A DNA stretch of 64,000 nt from Actinomadura luzonensis (GTDB taxonomy: Bacteria; Actinomycetota; Actinomycetes; Streptosporangiales; Streptosporangiaceae). Positions 17,173-25,703 of this stretch are shown here, piece after piece; the stretch's first letter is position 1; the number at the start of each line of letters is the position of its first letter. The notes below the pieces were generated by a model. That model did no database searches and was not told the DNA's origin. It saw nothing but the letters and a program-made list of their open reading frames with translations. A program made the translations under genes and the position numbers. Where the stretch lies: NCBI RefSeq assembly GCF_022664455.2, contig NZ_JAKRKC020000001.1, positions 4,345,001-4,409,000 of the forward strand. The letters are read 5' to 3'.

Positions 17173-18288
17173 ATGCCCACCCGTGTCTGGGACTATCTGC
17201 CGGAATACGATTCAGAGCGCGCCGACATTCTGGACGCCGTCGAGACCGTCTTCCGCTCCGGCCAGCTCGTGCTCGGCCGGAGCGTGCGCGGCTTCGAGGA
17301 GGAGTTCGCCGCCTATCTCGGCGTGCGCCACTGCGCCGGCGTGGACAACGGCACCAACGCCGTCAAGCTGGCCCTGCAGGCGCTCGGGGTCGGCCCCGGC
17401 GACGAGGTGATCACGGTGTCCAACACCGCCGCGCCGACCGTGGTGGCGATCGACGCCGTGGGCGCGACGCCGGTGTTCGCGGACGTGGACGCGGAGACGT
17501 ACCTGATGGACGTCTCCCAGGTGGAGGCGCTGATCACGCCGCGGACGCGGTGCCTGCTGCCGGTCCACCTGTACGGCCAGTGCGTGGACATGGCGCCGCT
17601 GGAGCGGCTGGCCGCCGCGTACGGCCTGGTGATCGTGGAGGACTGCGCGCAGGCGCACGGCGCCCGCCACCACGGCCGCACGGCCGGCTCGATGGGCCAC
17701 GCCGCGGCGTTCTCCTTCTACCCGACGAAGGTGCTCGGCGCGTACGGCGACGGCGGCGCGGTCGTCACCGGCGACGACGGCACCGACCGGGCGCTGCGCC
17801 GGCTGCGCTACTACGGCATGGAGCAGACGTACTACGTGGTGGAGACGCCGGGCCACAACTCCCGCCTGGACGAGGTCCAGGCCGAGATCCTGCGGCGCAA
17901 GCTGACCCGCCTGGACGCCTACCTCGCCGGCCGCCGGGCCGTCGCCGAGCGCTACGCCGAGGGCCTGGCCGGCACCGGGCTCGTGCTGCCCGTCACCGCG
18001 CCGGGCAACGAGCACGCCTACTACGTGTACGTGGTGCGCCACCCCCGCCGCGACCAGATCATCGAGGCCCTGCGCGCCCACGACATCCACCTCAACATCA
18101 GCTACCCCTGGCCGGTGCACACGATGTCCGGCTTCGCGCACCTGGGCCTGGCCCCGGGCAGCCTGCCGGTGACCGAGGCCCTGGCGGGAGAGATCTTCTC
18201 GCTGCCGATGTACCCGTCGCTGCCCGCGGGGCTGCAGGACAAGGTCATCGCGGCGCTGCGCGACGTGCTCGCCGCTCAGCCGTCGTAG
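17173..18288 (+). CDS. NDP-sugar 3-aminotransferase (DegT/DnrJ/EryC1 family)
   Basis: 371 aa PLP enzyme. GVDNGTNAVKLALQALGVGP marks the phosphate-binding region, VIVEDCAQAHGA the PLP Asp, and FSFYPTKVLGAYGDGGAV the PLP Lys. The family transaminates 3- or 4-keto-6-deoxysugar nucleotides. With a 2,3-dehydratase and C-methyltransferase nearby, C-3 amination of a 3,4-diketo-2,6-dideoxy sugar (EvaB-like step) is the best reading. An AGGAGG Shine-Dalgarno lies 6 nt before the ATG. The 3' end overlaps the convergent epimerase by 13 bp. Confidence 0.9.
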   Translation: MPTRVWDYLPEYDSERADILDAVETVFRSGQLVLGRSVRGFEEEFAAYLGVRHCAGVDNGTNAVKLALQALGVGPGDEVITVSNTAAPTVVAIDAVGATPVFADVDAETYLMDVSQVEALITPRTRCLLPVHLYGQCVDMAPLERLAAAYGLVIVEDCAQAHGARHHGRTAGSMGHAAAFSFYPTKVLGAYGDGGAVVTGDDGTDRALRRLRYYGMEQTYYVVETPGHNSRLDEVQAEILRRKLTRLDAYLAGRRAVAERYAEGLAGTGLVLPVTAPGNEHAYYVYVVRHPRRDQIIEALRAHDIHLNISYPWPVHTMSGFAHLGLAPGSLPVTEALAGEIFSLPMYPSLPAGLQDKVIAALRDVLAAQPS

Positions 18289-18845
18289 CGGGGCAGCAGC
18301 CCCTGGGCCGCCGCCTCGGCCAGCGTGGGGGCCCGCCGGTCGCGTTCCGACAGCACCGGCGGGCCCGGCGGCAGCCGCAGCCCGAGCTCGCGGTCGAAGA
18401 CCGACAGCGCCAGCTCGTGCTCCTTGCGGTACTCCTCCGACAGCAGGTAGCACACCACCGTGTCGTCCTGCAGCGCGGCGAAGGCGTGGCCGACGCCGGG
18501 CGGCAGGTAGACGGCGGCGCCGCCGCGCGGATCGAGCTCCAGCGACTCCCACCGGCCGAACGTCGGCGACCCCGCCCGCAGGTCCACCACGAAGTCGAGG
18601 GCCCGCCCGGCGGCGCAGTAGACGTACTTGGCGGTGCCGGGCGGCACCAGCGTGTAGTGCACGCCGCGCACCACCCCGCGCCGCGACACGCTCCTGCTGG
18701 CCTGCGCCACGGGGAACAGCCGCCGGCCGGTCGCGGCCAGGAACGCGTGCTCCTGGTACGGCGAGGCGAAGTCGCCCCGCTCGTCGGCGAAGACCTCGGG
18801 GAAGAAGGCGTAGGCGCCGGCGACGGCCAGCTCACGGTGCTCCAT
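18276..18845 (-). CDS. dTDP-4-keto-6-deoxyhexose 5- or 3,5-epimerase (RmlC-like cupin)
   Basis: 189 aa, typical RmlC length. RGVVRGVHYTLVPPGTAKYV contains the catalytic His; LDFVVDLRAGSPTFGRWESL contains the conserved Asp. YLPPGVGHAFAALQDDTVVCYL is the second half of the cupin barrel. It inverts C-5 (or C-3 and C-5) of a 4-keto sugar nucleotide, giving the L series. In vancosamine-type pathways this is the EvaD-like step. It lies immediately downstream of the C-methyltransferase (3-bp gap). Confidence 0.9.
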   Translation of the reverse strand: MEHRELAVAGAYAFFPEVFADERGDFASPYQEHAFLAATGRRLFPVAQASRSVSRRGVVRGVHYTLVPPGTAKYVYCAAGRALDFVVDLRAGSPTFGRWESLELDPRGGAAVYLPPGVGHAFAALQDDTVVCYLLSEEYRKEHELALSVFDRELGLRLPPGPPVLSERDRRAPTLAEAAAQGLLPRYDG

Positions 18846-18848
18846 CGG

Positions 18849-20069
18849 TCAGGCCCGCACCAGGTGGACCTCGGGCACGTACAGGATCCAGGTGCCGCCG
18901 GCCGCGGCGAAGCCGGTCTCCTTCGCCATGATCTCCTCGGCGTGGTTCCACGCGAACAGCACCGCGTAGTCGGGGTAGGGGTCGGCGAACGCGCCGGGGT
19001 CGCGGACCGGGATGTGCGAGCCGGGCGTCAGCCGGCCCTGCTTGGCGGGGGTCGTGTCGCTGACGAACGTGATCAGGTCGGGGCCGATGCCGCAGTAGTT
19101 GAGCACGGTGGCGCTCTTGGCGGTGGCGCCGTAGCCGTAGACGCGGGCGCCCTGCTCGCGCAGGCCGGTCAGGAGCGCGACCAGGCGCTCGCGGGTGGCG
19201 GCGACGCGGTCGGCGAAGCGCTGCAGGGTCGCGGGGTCGTGCAGCGCGGCGGCCCGCTCGGCGGCGAGCAGCTCGGCGACGGCGGGGGCGGGCGTCCGGG
19301 CGCCCCGGCGGGCCAGGGTGTAGCGGACCTCGCCGCCGTGCACGGGCAGCCGTTCGACGTCGACCAGCTCGAAGCCGTGCCGGTGGGCCAGGCCGCGGAC
19401 GGAGGTGGCGCTGAAGTAGTAGAAGTGCTCGTCGTAGATCTGGTCGAAGGAGGCGCGCTCGACGATGTCGCCGAGGTACGGGTCCTCGAAGACGAACACG
19501 CCGCCGGGCCGCAGCAGCGTGTCGAGCCCTTCCATGATCGAGTCGAGGTAGGGGATGTGGCACAGCGTGTTGGCGGCGTAGACGACGTCGGCGGGCCCGT
19601 CCGCGGCCAGGACGGCGGCGGCGGTGGCGGCCTCGAAGAAGTCCTTGCGCACCCGTACGCCCTTGGCCGCGGCCACGTCGGCGACGCCGCCGGACGGCTC
19701 GACGCCCAGGTGCCGCACGCCGGCGTCGGCGATGACCGACAACATGGCGCCGTCGTTGCAGCCCAGCTCCACCACGAACGGGTCGGGCCCGCTCAGCTCG
19801 GTGGCCAGCAGCCGCTTGGCCAGGCTCTCGAAGTGCCCGCGCATGACCGACGACCCGGACGACAGGTACGGGTAGCCGGCGTGGAACATGCGCTCGCGCG
19901 GCACCTCCTCAAGGAGCTGCACCATGGAGCAGTCCGCGCACACGCCGACGGCGAGGTCGAAGGCGAACGGGTCGGCCGGGCCGCCGGGGGCGGCGAAGGC
20001 GTCGGAGAGCGGCTGGCTCCCGAAGTCGGCGAACGGGTGGAGACGGCCCGAACAGATGCGGCACGCCAT
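18849..20069 (-). CDS. NDP-hexose 3-C-methyltransferase
   Basis: 406 aa. It has an N-terminal zinc-type CRIC...CADC pair in MACRICSGRLHPFADFGSQP and DLAVGVCADCSMVQL, a SAM motif FVVELGCNDGAMLSVI, EDPYLGDIVE...FDQIYDEHFYYFS, and a C-terminal domain with YGYGATAKSATVLNY. This three-part build is that of TcaB9/TylCIII/EvaC-type enzymes, which methylate C-3 of 3-amino (or 3-hydroxy) 4-keto sugars. It supports a branched amino sugar of vancosamine type. Confidence 0.9.
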   Translation of the reverse strand: MACRICSGRLHPFADFGSQPLSDAFAAPGGPADPFAFDLAVGVCADCSMVQLLEEVPRERMFHAGYPYLSSGSSVMRGHFESLAKRLLATELSGPDPFVVELGCNDGAMLSVIADAGVRHLGVEPSGGVADVAAAKGVRVRKDFFEAATAAAVLAADGPADVVYAANTLCHIPYLDSIMEGLDTLLRPGGVFVFEDPYLGDIVERASFDQIYDEHFYYFSATSVRGLAHRHGFELVDVERLPVHGGEVRYTLARRGARTPAPAVAELLAAERAAALHDPATLQRFADRVAATRERLVALLTGLREQGARVYGYGATAKSATVLNYCGIGPDLITFVSDTTPAKQGRLTPGSHIPVRDPGAFADPYPDYAVLFAWNHAEEIMAKETGFAAAGGTWILYVPEVHLVRA

Positions 20070-20079
20070 GCGATCCTCC

Positions 20080-20721
20080 TCAGGTCAGTGGGCGGCGGTA
20101 CCTCACCCAGACGTCGCCGGTCTGCACGTAGCCGGTCAGGCGCACGGTCACGCCGTCGGGGGCGAGCGGCACGGACGGGTGATTGTGGACGGCGCCCATC
20201 CAGCGGCGCACGACGTCCTCGTCGCGGACCCGCCAGCCTCGCGGGACCAGGACGACGATGTCGCCGAACCAGGAGGTGATCTCGACGTCGAGCACGACCT
20301 CGCGGTGGGGGCAGTCGGCGCGGGTGAAGTCGACGCGCACCGTGCCCCACCGGCCCGCCCTGGCGCTCAGGCGCGCCGGGACCGTCCAGCGTCCCGCCTG
20401 CTCGATCCGCCCGCTGACGGTGTGCAGCTCCAGCACGTCGCCGTGGGGGACGGCGGGCAGGGCAGGGGACACGGCCGCGGGCGGCGTGGCGGGCAGGGCG
20501 GCGGGCAGGGCGGCGGGCAGGGCGGGGTCGGGGACGCCGGGGACCGGGAGGTCGGCGACGACCTCGTCCAGGTCGCCCAGCGTGCGGGCGGTGTAGGCGC
20601 GGTCGATGCGCTCGTGCAGCTCCTCCAGGGTGATGCGCCCCTCCGCGACGGCGACCCGTAACAGCTCGGCCACCCGCTCGCGGTCACGGTCGCCGGCCCG
20701 CACTTCCCGATGATCGGTCAT
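20080..20721 (-). CDS. DUF1707 (SHOCT-like) domain protein
   Basis: 213 aa from the ATG at 20721; a GTG at 20730 is also possible. The N-terminal roughly 55 residues (RAGDRDRERVAELLRVAVAE then RITLEELHERIDRAYTART) match the DUF1707 domain common in actinomycetes. A Pro/Ala linker follows (PALPAALPAALPA...), then a beta-rich DUF2154-like C-terminal part with HTVSGRIEQAGRWTVP. I see no transmembrane helix. Its function is unknown; it may sense envelope state and is probably not part of sugar synthesis. Confidence 0.75.
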   Translation of the reverse strand: MTDHREVRAGDRDRERVAELLRVAVAEGRITLEELHERIDRAYTARTLGDLDEVVADLPVPGVPDPALPAALPAALPATPPAAVSPALPAVPHGDVLELHTVSGRIEQAGRWTVPARLSARAGRWGTVRVDFTRADCPHREVVLDVEITSWFGDIVVLVPRGWRVRDEDVVRRWMGAVHNHPSVPLAPDGVTVRLTGYVQTGDVWVRYRRPLT

Positions 20722-20766
20722 GGCGTCCACATTAGAAGGCTACGAAGATCCGGCCCAGCCGAAGAA

Positions 20767-20811
20767 CCCCTAACCGGCGGGCAGGGGGCGCGGCCGGGAC
20801 GGGCAGGGGTT
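20767..20811. promoter_or_regulatory. CCCCTA and CAGGGG sites in divergent promoter region
   Basis: CCCCTAA at 20767-20773, GCAGGGGG at 20781-20788 and GCAGGGGTT at 20803-20811 are spaced by 22 bp (two 11-bp turns) for the last two. The region lies between the DUF1707 gene and the sugar 2,3-dehydratase, and carries the same core motif as other promoters of this cluster. Confidence 0.4.
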
Positions 20812-20935
20812 GAGACCCCCGCCGTGCCCGTGACAGCTTCGGCGGCATCGGACCTCGAACGACCGGGCGCTTGGTGAGGGGTGTGTCATCATCGACGTTC
20901 ACGACTGGCTGCGGGAGGTCGCCGGGCTGACGGCC

Positions 20936-22267
20936 ATGCGGGTCACGCCGGTGCCGCTGGAGGAGCTGGCGGGCTGGCGGGCCGACCCGGCGACGGGCGA
21001 CCTGCGCCACGCCAGCGGCGGCTTCTTCACCGTCGAGGGCCTGGACGTGCGCCGTCCCGGGTGGGCGGTGCCCGGCTGGACCCAGCCCATCATCAACCAG
21101 CCCGAGGCGGGCATCCTCGGCATCCTGCTGCGCCGGCGCGGCGGCGAGCCGGAGCTGCTCATGCAGGCCAAGAACGAGCCGGGCAACCCGGAGGGCGCGC
21201 AGCTCTCCCCCACCGTGCAGGCCACCAGGAGCAACTACACGCGGCTGCACCAGGGGCGGGCGGTGCCCTACCTGGAGCTGTTCCGCCGCCCGCGCGGCCG
21301 GGTGCTGGCCGACGTGCGGCAGTCGGAGCAGGGCGCGTGGTTCTACCGCAAGCGCAACCGCAACATGGTGGTGGAGGTGGACGGCCACGTCGAGGCCGCC
21401 GAGGGCTTCCGCTGGCTGCCGCTGCGGCTGGTGCGGGAGCTGCTGTCGGTGCCCGACCTGGTCAACATGGACGCCCGCACGGTGCTGGCCTGCCTGCCGC
21501 TGCTGGGCGGCGAGCCGGAGCGGGCCTGGGACGGCGGCGGCTTCGGCGCGGCGGTCGCCCGTTCGCGCGACCCGCGCGCCGGGGCCCGGCACGGCCTGCC
21601 CGAGCTGCTGAGCTGGCTGAGCGGCATCCGGTCCACGGTGGACGTGCACGCCCGTCCCGTCCCGCTGAACCAGGTGCGGCAGTGGCGGCGGGCCGACGGC
21701 CGGATCGCGCACGAGAGCGGCCGCTTCTTCGAGGTGATGGGGGTGCGGGTGGAGGCCGGCGGCCGGGAGGTGACGTCCTGGAGCCAGCCGATGCTCGCGC
21801 CGGTCGGCACGGGCGTGGCCGCGTTCCTGGTGCGCCGCATCGGCGGCGTGGTGCACGCCCTCGCGCACGCCCGCGTCGAGCCGGGCTACACCGACGTGGT
21901 GGAGCTGGCGCCGACCGTGCAGTGCACGCCGGGCAACTACGACGTCCTGCCGCGCGCGGCCCGCCCGCCGCTGCTGGCCGAGGTGCTGGGCGCACCGGCC
22001 GGCCGGATCAGGTTCGACACGGTGCTGTCGGAGGAGGGCGGGCGCTTCTTCCACGCCCGCAACCGCTACCAGGTGATCGAGGTGGAGGAGGACCCGCTGC
22101 CCGGCCACCCGGCCTTCCGCTGGATCGCCCTGCACCAGCTCGACGAGCTGCTGCGGCACAGCTACTACCTGAACGTGCAGGCCCGCACGCTGAACGCCTG
22201 CCTGCACGCCCTGGCGCAGCGGCCCGCCAGCGCGGCGGTGGGCGCGCCGATCAGCGCAGCAGCGTGA
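20936..22267 (+). CDS. NDP-hexose 2,3-dehydratase (EvaA/TylX3 type); true start uncertain
   Basis: 443 aa with the duplicated fold of this family: first half SGGFFTVEGLDV...QLSPTVQATRSNYTR, second half SGRFFEVMGVRVE...ELAPTVQCTPGNYDV. It makes the 3,4-diketo-2,6-dideoxy intermediate, the entry to 2-deoxysugars. The ATG at 20936 is the first standard in-frame start, but upstream codons (20888-20935) read IIDVHDWLREVAGLTA, matching the expected N-terminal HDWL segment. GAGGGG at 20876-20881 is placed well for an ATC codon at 20888. Either a rare ATC start or a one-base indel is likely. The 3' end overlaps the convergent oxidoreductase by 17 bp. Confidence 0.88.
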   Translation: MRVTPVPLEELAGWRADPATGDLRHASGGFFTVEGLDVRRPGWAVPGWTQPIINQPEAGILGILLRRRGGEPELLMQAKNEPGNPEGAQLSPTVQATRSNYTRLHQGRAVPYLELFRRPRGRVLADVRQSEQGAWFYRKRNRNMVVEVDGHVEAAEGFRWLPLRLVRELLSVPDLVNMDARTVLACLPLLGGEPERAWDGGGFGAAVARSRDPRAGARHGLPELLSWLSGIRSTVDVHARPVPLNQVRQWRRADGRIAHESGRFFEVMGVRVEAGGREVTSWSQPMLAPVGTGVAAFLVRRIGGVVHALAHARVEPGYTDVVELAPTVQCTPGNYDVLPRAARPPLLAEVLGAPAGRIRFDTVLSEEGGRFFHARNRYQVIEVEEDPLPGHPAFRWIALHQLDELLRHSYYLNVQARTLNACLHALAQRPASAAVGAPISAAA

Positions 22268-23084
22268 TGACCTTGCCGAAGTCCTCCATCGCCGCGTCCA
22301 TGACGGTGACGTAGGAGAAGCCGAAGCGCTCCTCGCCGGCGCGGACCTGCTCGGCGATCTGCGCCGGGGTGCCGGCGAACAGGGTGGGCACCTCCAGCAG
22401 CTCGTCGGTGGTGAGGTCGGGGGCGTAGCGGCGCAGGCTCTCCACGCCGGCGCGCCGGTCGCGGGTCAGGACGGTGGCCTTGGACAGCACGTTCAGCTCC
22501 ATCCGCGCGGCCCGCGCGCCCGCCGCCGCCCGCAGGTACGCCACCCGCTCCAGCAGCGCGGCGGCGGTGACGAGCGCGGTGCGGCCGTACTCGGGGCGGT
22601 GCGCGGCGCCGGTGAAGCCGGCGACGTCGGCGTGGCGGGCGGCCAGGCGCAGCACCCGGTCGCCGTGGCCGCCGATCATGAGGGGCGGCCGGGCGGGCAG
22701 GGTCTCCACCGCGCGGGCCAGCCCGGCCAGGCGGGCGATCCGGGTGGCCGGGTCGAACGGCAGGCCGGCGGCGGTGAACTCGGCCTCGACGTAGCCGGTG
22801 CCGAGGCCCAGCTCGAAGCGGTCGCCGAGGAGGCCGGCGGTGGTGGTGACGTCCCTGGCGAACAGGGCGGGGCGGTGGAAGCTGGCGTTGAGCACGTACG
22901 TGCCGATCCTGGGGCGCTCGGTGGCCTCGGCGGCCAGCACGGCGGTGGGGAAGGGCGACAGGAGGTTGAGGTGGTCGGGCACCGCGATCACGTCGTAGCC
23001 GAGGGCCTCGGCGCGGCGGCAGCGGTCGAGCCACTGCTTCCTGGTGGCGCGCTCGGCGATGAGCACGACCCCGAATCTCGTCAT
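22251..23084 (-). CDS. LLM-class F420-dependent oxidoreductase
   Basis: 277 aa, luciferase-like TIM barrel: MTRFGVVLIAERATRKQWLD, ALGYDVIAVPDHL, then RFELGLGTGYVEAEF and PPLMIGGHGDRVLRLAARHA. TIGR03621-like members occur in many actinobacterial clusters. F420 (or FMN) is the probable cofactor. Possible roles are reduction of an enone or imine in the polyketide or sugar. It is 30 bp downstream of the phosphopantetheinyl transferase gene on the same strand, so they probably share a transcript. Confidence 0.85.
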   Translation of the reverse strand: MTRFGVVLIAERATRKQWLDRCRRAEALGYDVIAVPDHLNLLSPFPTAVLAAEATERPRIGTYVLNASFHRPALFARDVTTTAGLLGDRFELGLGTGYVEAEFTAAGLPFDPATRIARLAGLARAVETLPARPPLMIGGHGDRVLRLAARHADVAGFTGAAHRPEYGRTALVTAAALLERVAYLRAAAGARAARMELNVLSKATVLTRDRRAGVESLRRYAPDLTTDELLEVPTLFAGTPAQIAEQVRAGEERFGFSYVTVMDAAMEDFGKVITLLR

Positions 23085-23114
23085 GGTCGGTCGGCCTTCC
23101 TGGCGTCAGGCGGG

Positions 23115-23801
23115 TCAGGCGGCGGGGCGGGTGGCGGGGCGGGCGCCGGGCGGGGCGGTCACGGCGATGGCGGTCAGCACCAGGCCGCGACCGGCCATCC
23201 AGCGGCCGGTGAAGCCGCTCACCCGCCGCCCCTGCCACCGGGGCCCGGTGACGAGGAGGCGGGCCTCGAAGGTGCCGCGCACGGGGTCGAGGTCGATCAC
23301 CGCGTCCTGGAAGTCGAGCCAGCGCCGGGCCAGCGGGTACCACGCCTTGTACACCGACTCCTTGGCGCTGAACAGGATGCGGTCCCAGCTCGTCCCGGGG
23401 TGCTCGGCGGCCAGCCGGCGCAGCTGCTCGCACTCCTCGGCGACCGCGACGGCCTCCAGCACGCCCGGCGGCAGCGGCCCCTCGGGCTCGGCGTCGATGC
23501 CGATGGCGCCGGGCGCTGCGCTCACGGCGGCGGCGCGGTAGCCGGCGCAGTGGGTGATGCTGCCGACCACGCCGGGCGGCCAGGCGGGCTCGCCGTGCGC
23601 GCCGGTCAGCACCGGCGACGGCGGCACGCCGAGGCGTTCCAGCGCCCGGTGCACGCAGTGCCGCGCGGTGGTGAACTCCCTGCGGCGCTTGTCGGCGGCC
23701 CGCCGGACCAGCTCGGCCTCCTCGGGGAAGAGGACGGCCTCGGGCGGGTCGGTGAAGGTGTCGAAGGCCATGACGGTGGCGGGCAGGATCTCCTCGATCA
23801 C
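23115..23801 (-). CDS. Sfp/EntD-type 4'-phosphopantetheinyl transferase
   Basis: 228 aa from a GTG at 23801 with GAGGGGG five nt upstream. It has GSITHCAGYRAAAVS, the Mg ligands in IGIDAEPEGPLP, and the hallmark FSAKESVYKAWYPLARRWLD followed by FQDA. It activates ACP or other carrier proteins from CoA. Because the AcpS-like protein at 131-724 looks to lack metal ligands, this enzyme is the more likely activator of the cluster ACP. Confidence 0.93.
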   Translation of the reverse strand: MIEEILPATVMAFDTFTDPPEAVLFPEEAELVRRAADKRRREFTTARHCVHRALERLGVPPSPVLTGAHGEPAWPPGVVGSITHCAGYRAAAVSAAPGAIGIDAEPEGPLPPGVLEAVAVAEECEQLRRLAAEHPGTSWDRILFSAKESVYKAWYPLARRWLDFQDAVIDLDPVRGTFEARLLVTGPRWQGRRVSGFTGRWMAGRGLVLTAIAVTAPPGARPATRPAA

Positions 23802-24093
23802 CCCGGCCCCCTCACGTTCGGCTGCTTGGAACACCGGCACAGTAACCAAATCGGATATTTGGCGAAAAGAGCAATCCGGGAGTTCTGTGGGCCGCGCGCC
23901 ACAAATTAGGGGTTCGCATAGGGGCCGGGAACGCATACCTTCTTGTCGGAACCGTCCCTCGATGTCCTACCATCGCGTAAGGGTTTGCTGTGATTCGCCG
24001 CACACCCCTTTACCACTGTCGCTGGTTGACAGTAAATTTGCTCGAACCTGACTGGTCCTGTTGAGGGACAGCCCGCGGCGCGAAGGGGATTTC
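23802..24093. promoter_or_regulatory. Divergent promoter region with TAGGGG repeats
   Basis: About 290 bp without a gene between PPTase and aldo/keto reductase. TAGGGG occurs at 23907-23912 and 23919-23924 (12-bp period), matching the cluster motif read on the minus strand. TTGACA at 24026-24031 is a consensus -35 for the aldo/keto reductase; 17 bp later lies a poor -10 (TGACTG). It is less GC-rich than the coding DNA. Confidence 0.45.
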
Positions 24094-25059
24094 GTGCGGT
24101 ACACGAGGTTGGGTCCCGCGGGGCCGGTGGTCTCCGTCATCGGGCTCGGCTCGCTGGCCCTCGGCGGCGCCTACGGCCAGGTCGACCAGGGCGAGGCCGC
24201 GCGGCTGGTCCGCAGAGCGATCGACGCCGGCGTCACGCTGGTCGACACCGCCGACTTCTACGCCGGCGGCGCGGTGGAGAGCCTCATCGGGCGCGCCCTC
24301 GCCGGCCGGGCGGGCGAGGTGGTGATCAGCACCAGGGGCGGCGTGCGCTCGCCCGGCCCGGCCGGGCCGGTGGTCTACGACGCCGACCCCGACTTCCTGG
24401 AGACCTCCTGCGACGCCTCGCTGCGGCGGCTGCGCGCCGACTGCATCGACCTGTACTACCTGCACTGCCAGGACGAGCGGGTGCCGCTGGAGGACAGCAT
24501 GGCCCGGCTGTCGGAGCTGGTGAAGGCCGGCAAGATCCGCCACCTGGGCCTGTCCGGCGGCACGCCGGAGCAGATCAAGCGGGCGCACGCGGTGCACGAG
24601 GTGTGCGCGGTCGGCGTCGAGTTCTCCCTGTGGGGGCCGCCGCCGTCCCCCGTCCTGCTCGACACCGCCCGCGAGCTGAACCTCGCCGTGGTCGCCGCCC
24701 GCCCGCTCGGCCGGGGCTTCCTGACCGGGCGCATGCGCCAGCACGCCCGGCTGGCCCCCGCCGACTGGCGGCAGGCCGACCCGCGCTTCCGCCCCGAGCA
24801 CCGGCGCTTCGCCGACCGGCGGCTCCGCGCGCTCGAGGACGTCGCCGCCCAGCTCGACCTCGGCACCGGGCGGCTCGCGCTGAGCTGGCTGTTCTCCCAG
24901 GGCGAGCACGTCGTGCCGGTCCCGAGCACCCGCGACCAGGTGCACCTGGAGATGAACCTGGCCGCCGCGTCGGTCCGGCTGCCGCCGCACATCCTCGACA
25001 CGCTGGCCGGGCGGCTGCCCGCCGGCCACTACGCTCAGTCGCCCTCGACCCTGCTGTGA
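24094..25059 (+). CDS. Aldo/keto reductase, probably NDP-sugar 3-ketoreductase
   Basis: 321 aa from a GTG at 24094 with GAAGGGG 6-7 nt upstream; a TTG at 24061 is less likely. The TIM barrel has VDTADFYAGG (Asp and Tyr of the tetrad) and LYYLHCQDE (His). The tetrad Lys position, usually in a TKxG strand, reads ISTRGG, with Arg. Aldo/keto reductases of deoxysugar clusters (EryBII/TylCII-like) reduce C-3 after 2,3-dehydration. That competes with C-3 amination, so this protein could serve a second sugar or another substrate. Its 3' end overlaps the response regulator gene by 25 bp. Confidence 0.82.
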   Translation: MRYTRLGPAGPVVSVIGLGSLALGGAYGQVDQGEAARLVRRAIDAGVTLVDTADFYAGGAVESLIGRALAGRAGEVVISTRGGVRSPGPAGPVVYDADPDFLETSCDASLRRLRADCIDLYYLHCQDERVPLEDSMARLSELVKAGKIRHLGLSGGTPEQIKRAHAVHEVCAVGVEFSLWGPPPSPVLLDTARELNLAVVAARPLGRGFLTGRMRQHARLAPADWRQADPRFRPEHRRFADRRLRALEDVAAQLDLGTGRLALSWLFSQGEHVVPVPSTRDQVHLEMNLAAASVRLPPHILDTLAGRLPAGHYAQSPSTLL

Positions 25060-25703
25060 GGCTGGATCAGCGACGCGGCCACGGCCTTGTTGACGGCGTC
25101 GATCCTGGAGACCGCGTTGAGCTTGACGAAGATGTTGCGCATGTGCCGCTTCACGGTGGCCTCGGCGACGCCCAGGCGGCGGGCGATCTGCACGTTGCTG
25201 AGCGCCTGGGCGGCGAGCTGCAGCACCTCCACCTCCTTGTCCGACAGCACGCCGGCGCGCGGCGACTCGACGTGGGCGAGGCTGTTGGTGGAGACGGCCA
25301 GCACGACGCGGGAGGCGTCCTCGTGGACGCTGTGCACGGCGGCGATCAGCTCGTGCCGGTGCACGCTCTTGAGCAGGTAGCCGCGGATGCCGGCGACCAG
25401 CAGCCGGCTGAGGAGCTGGGGCCCGTCGTACATGCTGAGGATGATGATCCGGGTCTGCGGCGAGGACGTCCGCATGCGGGCGACGGTCTCGGTGACCTCG
25501 TCGCCGGGGATCTCCACGTCCAGCAGCACGACGTCGGCCTGGGTGCGCGCCACCTCGGAGACCGCGCCCTCGGAGTCGCCCGCCTCGCCCACGATGGAGA
25601 TCGCGCGGTCGGACTCCAGGATCTCCCGCAGCCCCTCGCGGAACAGGGCGTGGTCGTCGACCAGGACGACGGAGATGGGCGCCTCAGACGTCGCCGGGAC
25701 CAC
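25035..25703 (-). CDS. NarL/LuxR-type response regulator
   Basis: 222 aa. The receiver domain has VVLVDDHALFREGLREIL, the phospho-acceptor Asp in VVLLDVEIPG and Lys in YLLKSVHRHEL. The C-terminal HTH reads LSDKEVEVLQLAAQALSNVQ then IARRLGVAEATVKRHMRNIF. It overlaps the upstream kinase gene by 20 bp, forming one operon. It probably controls part of this cluster; the kinase promoter carries the CCCCTA-N5-CCCCT motif. Confidence 0.93.
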   Translation of the reverse strand: MVPATSEAPISVVLVDDHALFREGLREILESDRAISIVGEAGDSEGAVSEVARTQADVVLLDVEIPGDEVTETVARMRTSSPQTRIIILSMYDGPQLLSRLLVAGIRGYLLKSVHRHELIAAVHSVHEDASRVVLAVSTNSLAHVESPRAGVLSDKEVEVLQLAAQALSNVQIARRLGVAEATVKRHMRNIFVKLNAVSRIDAVNKAVAASLIQPHSRVEGD

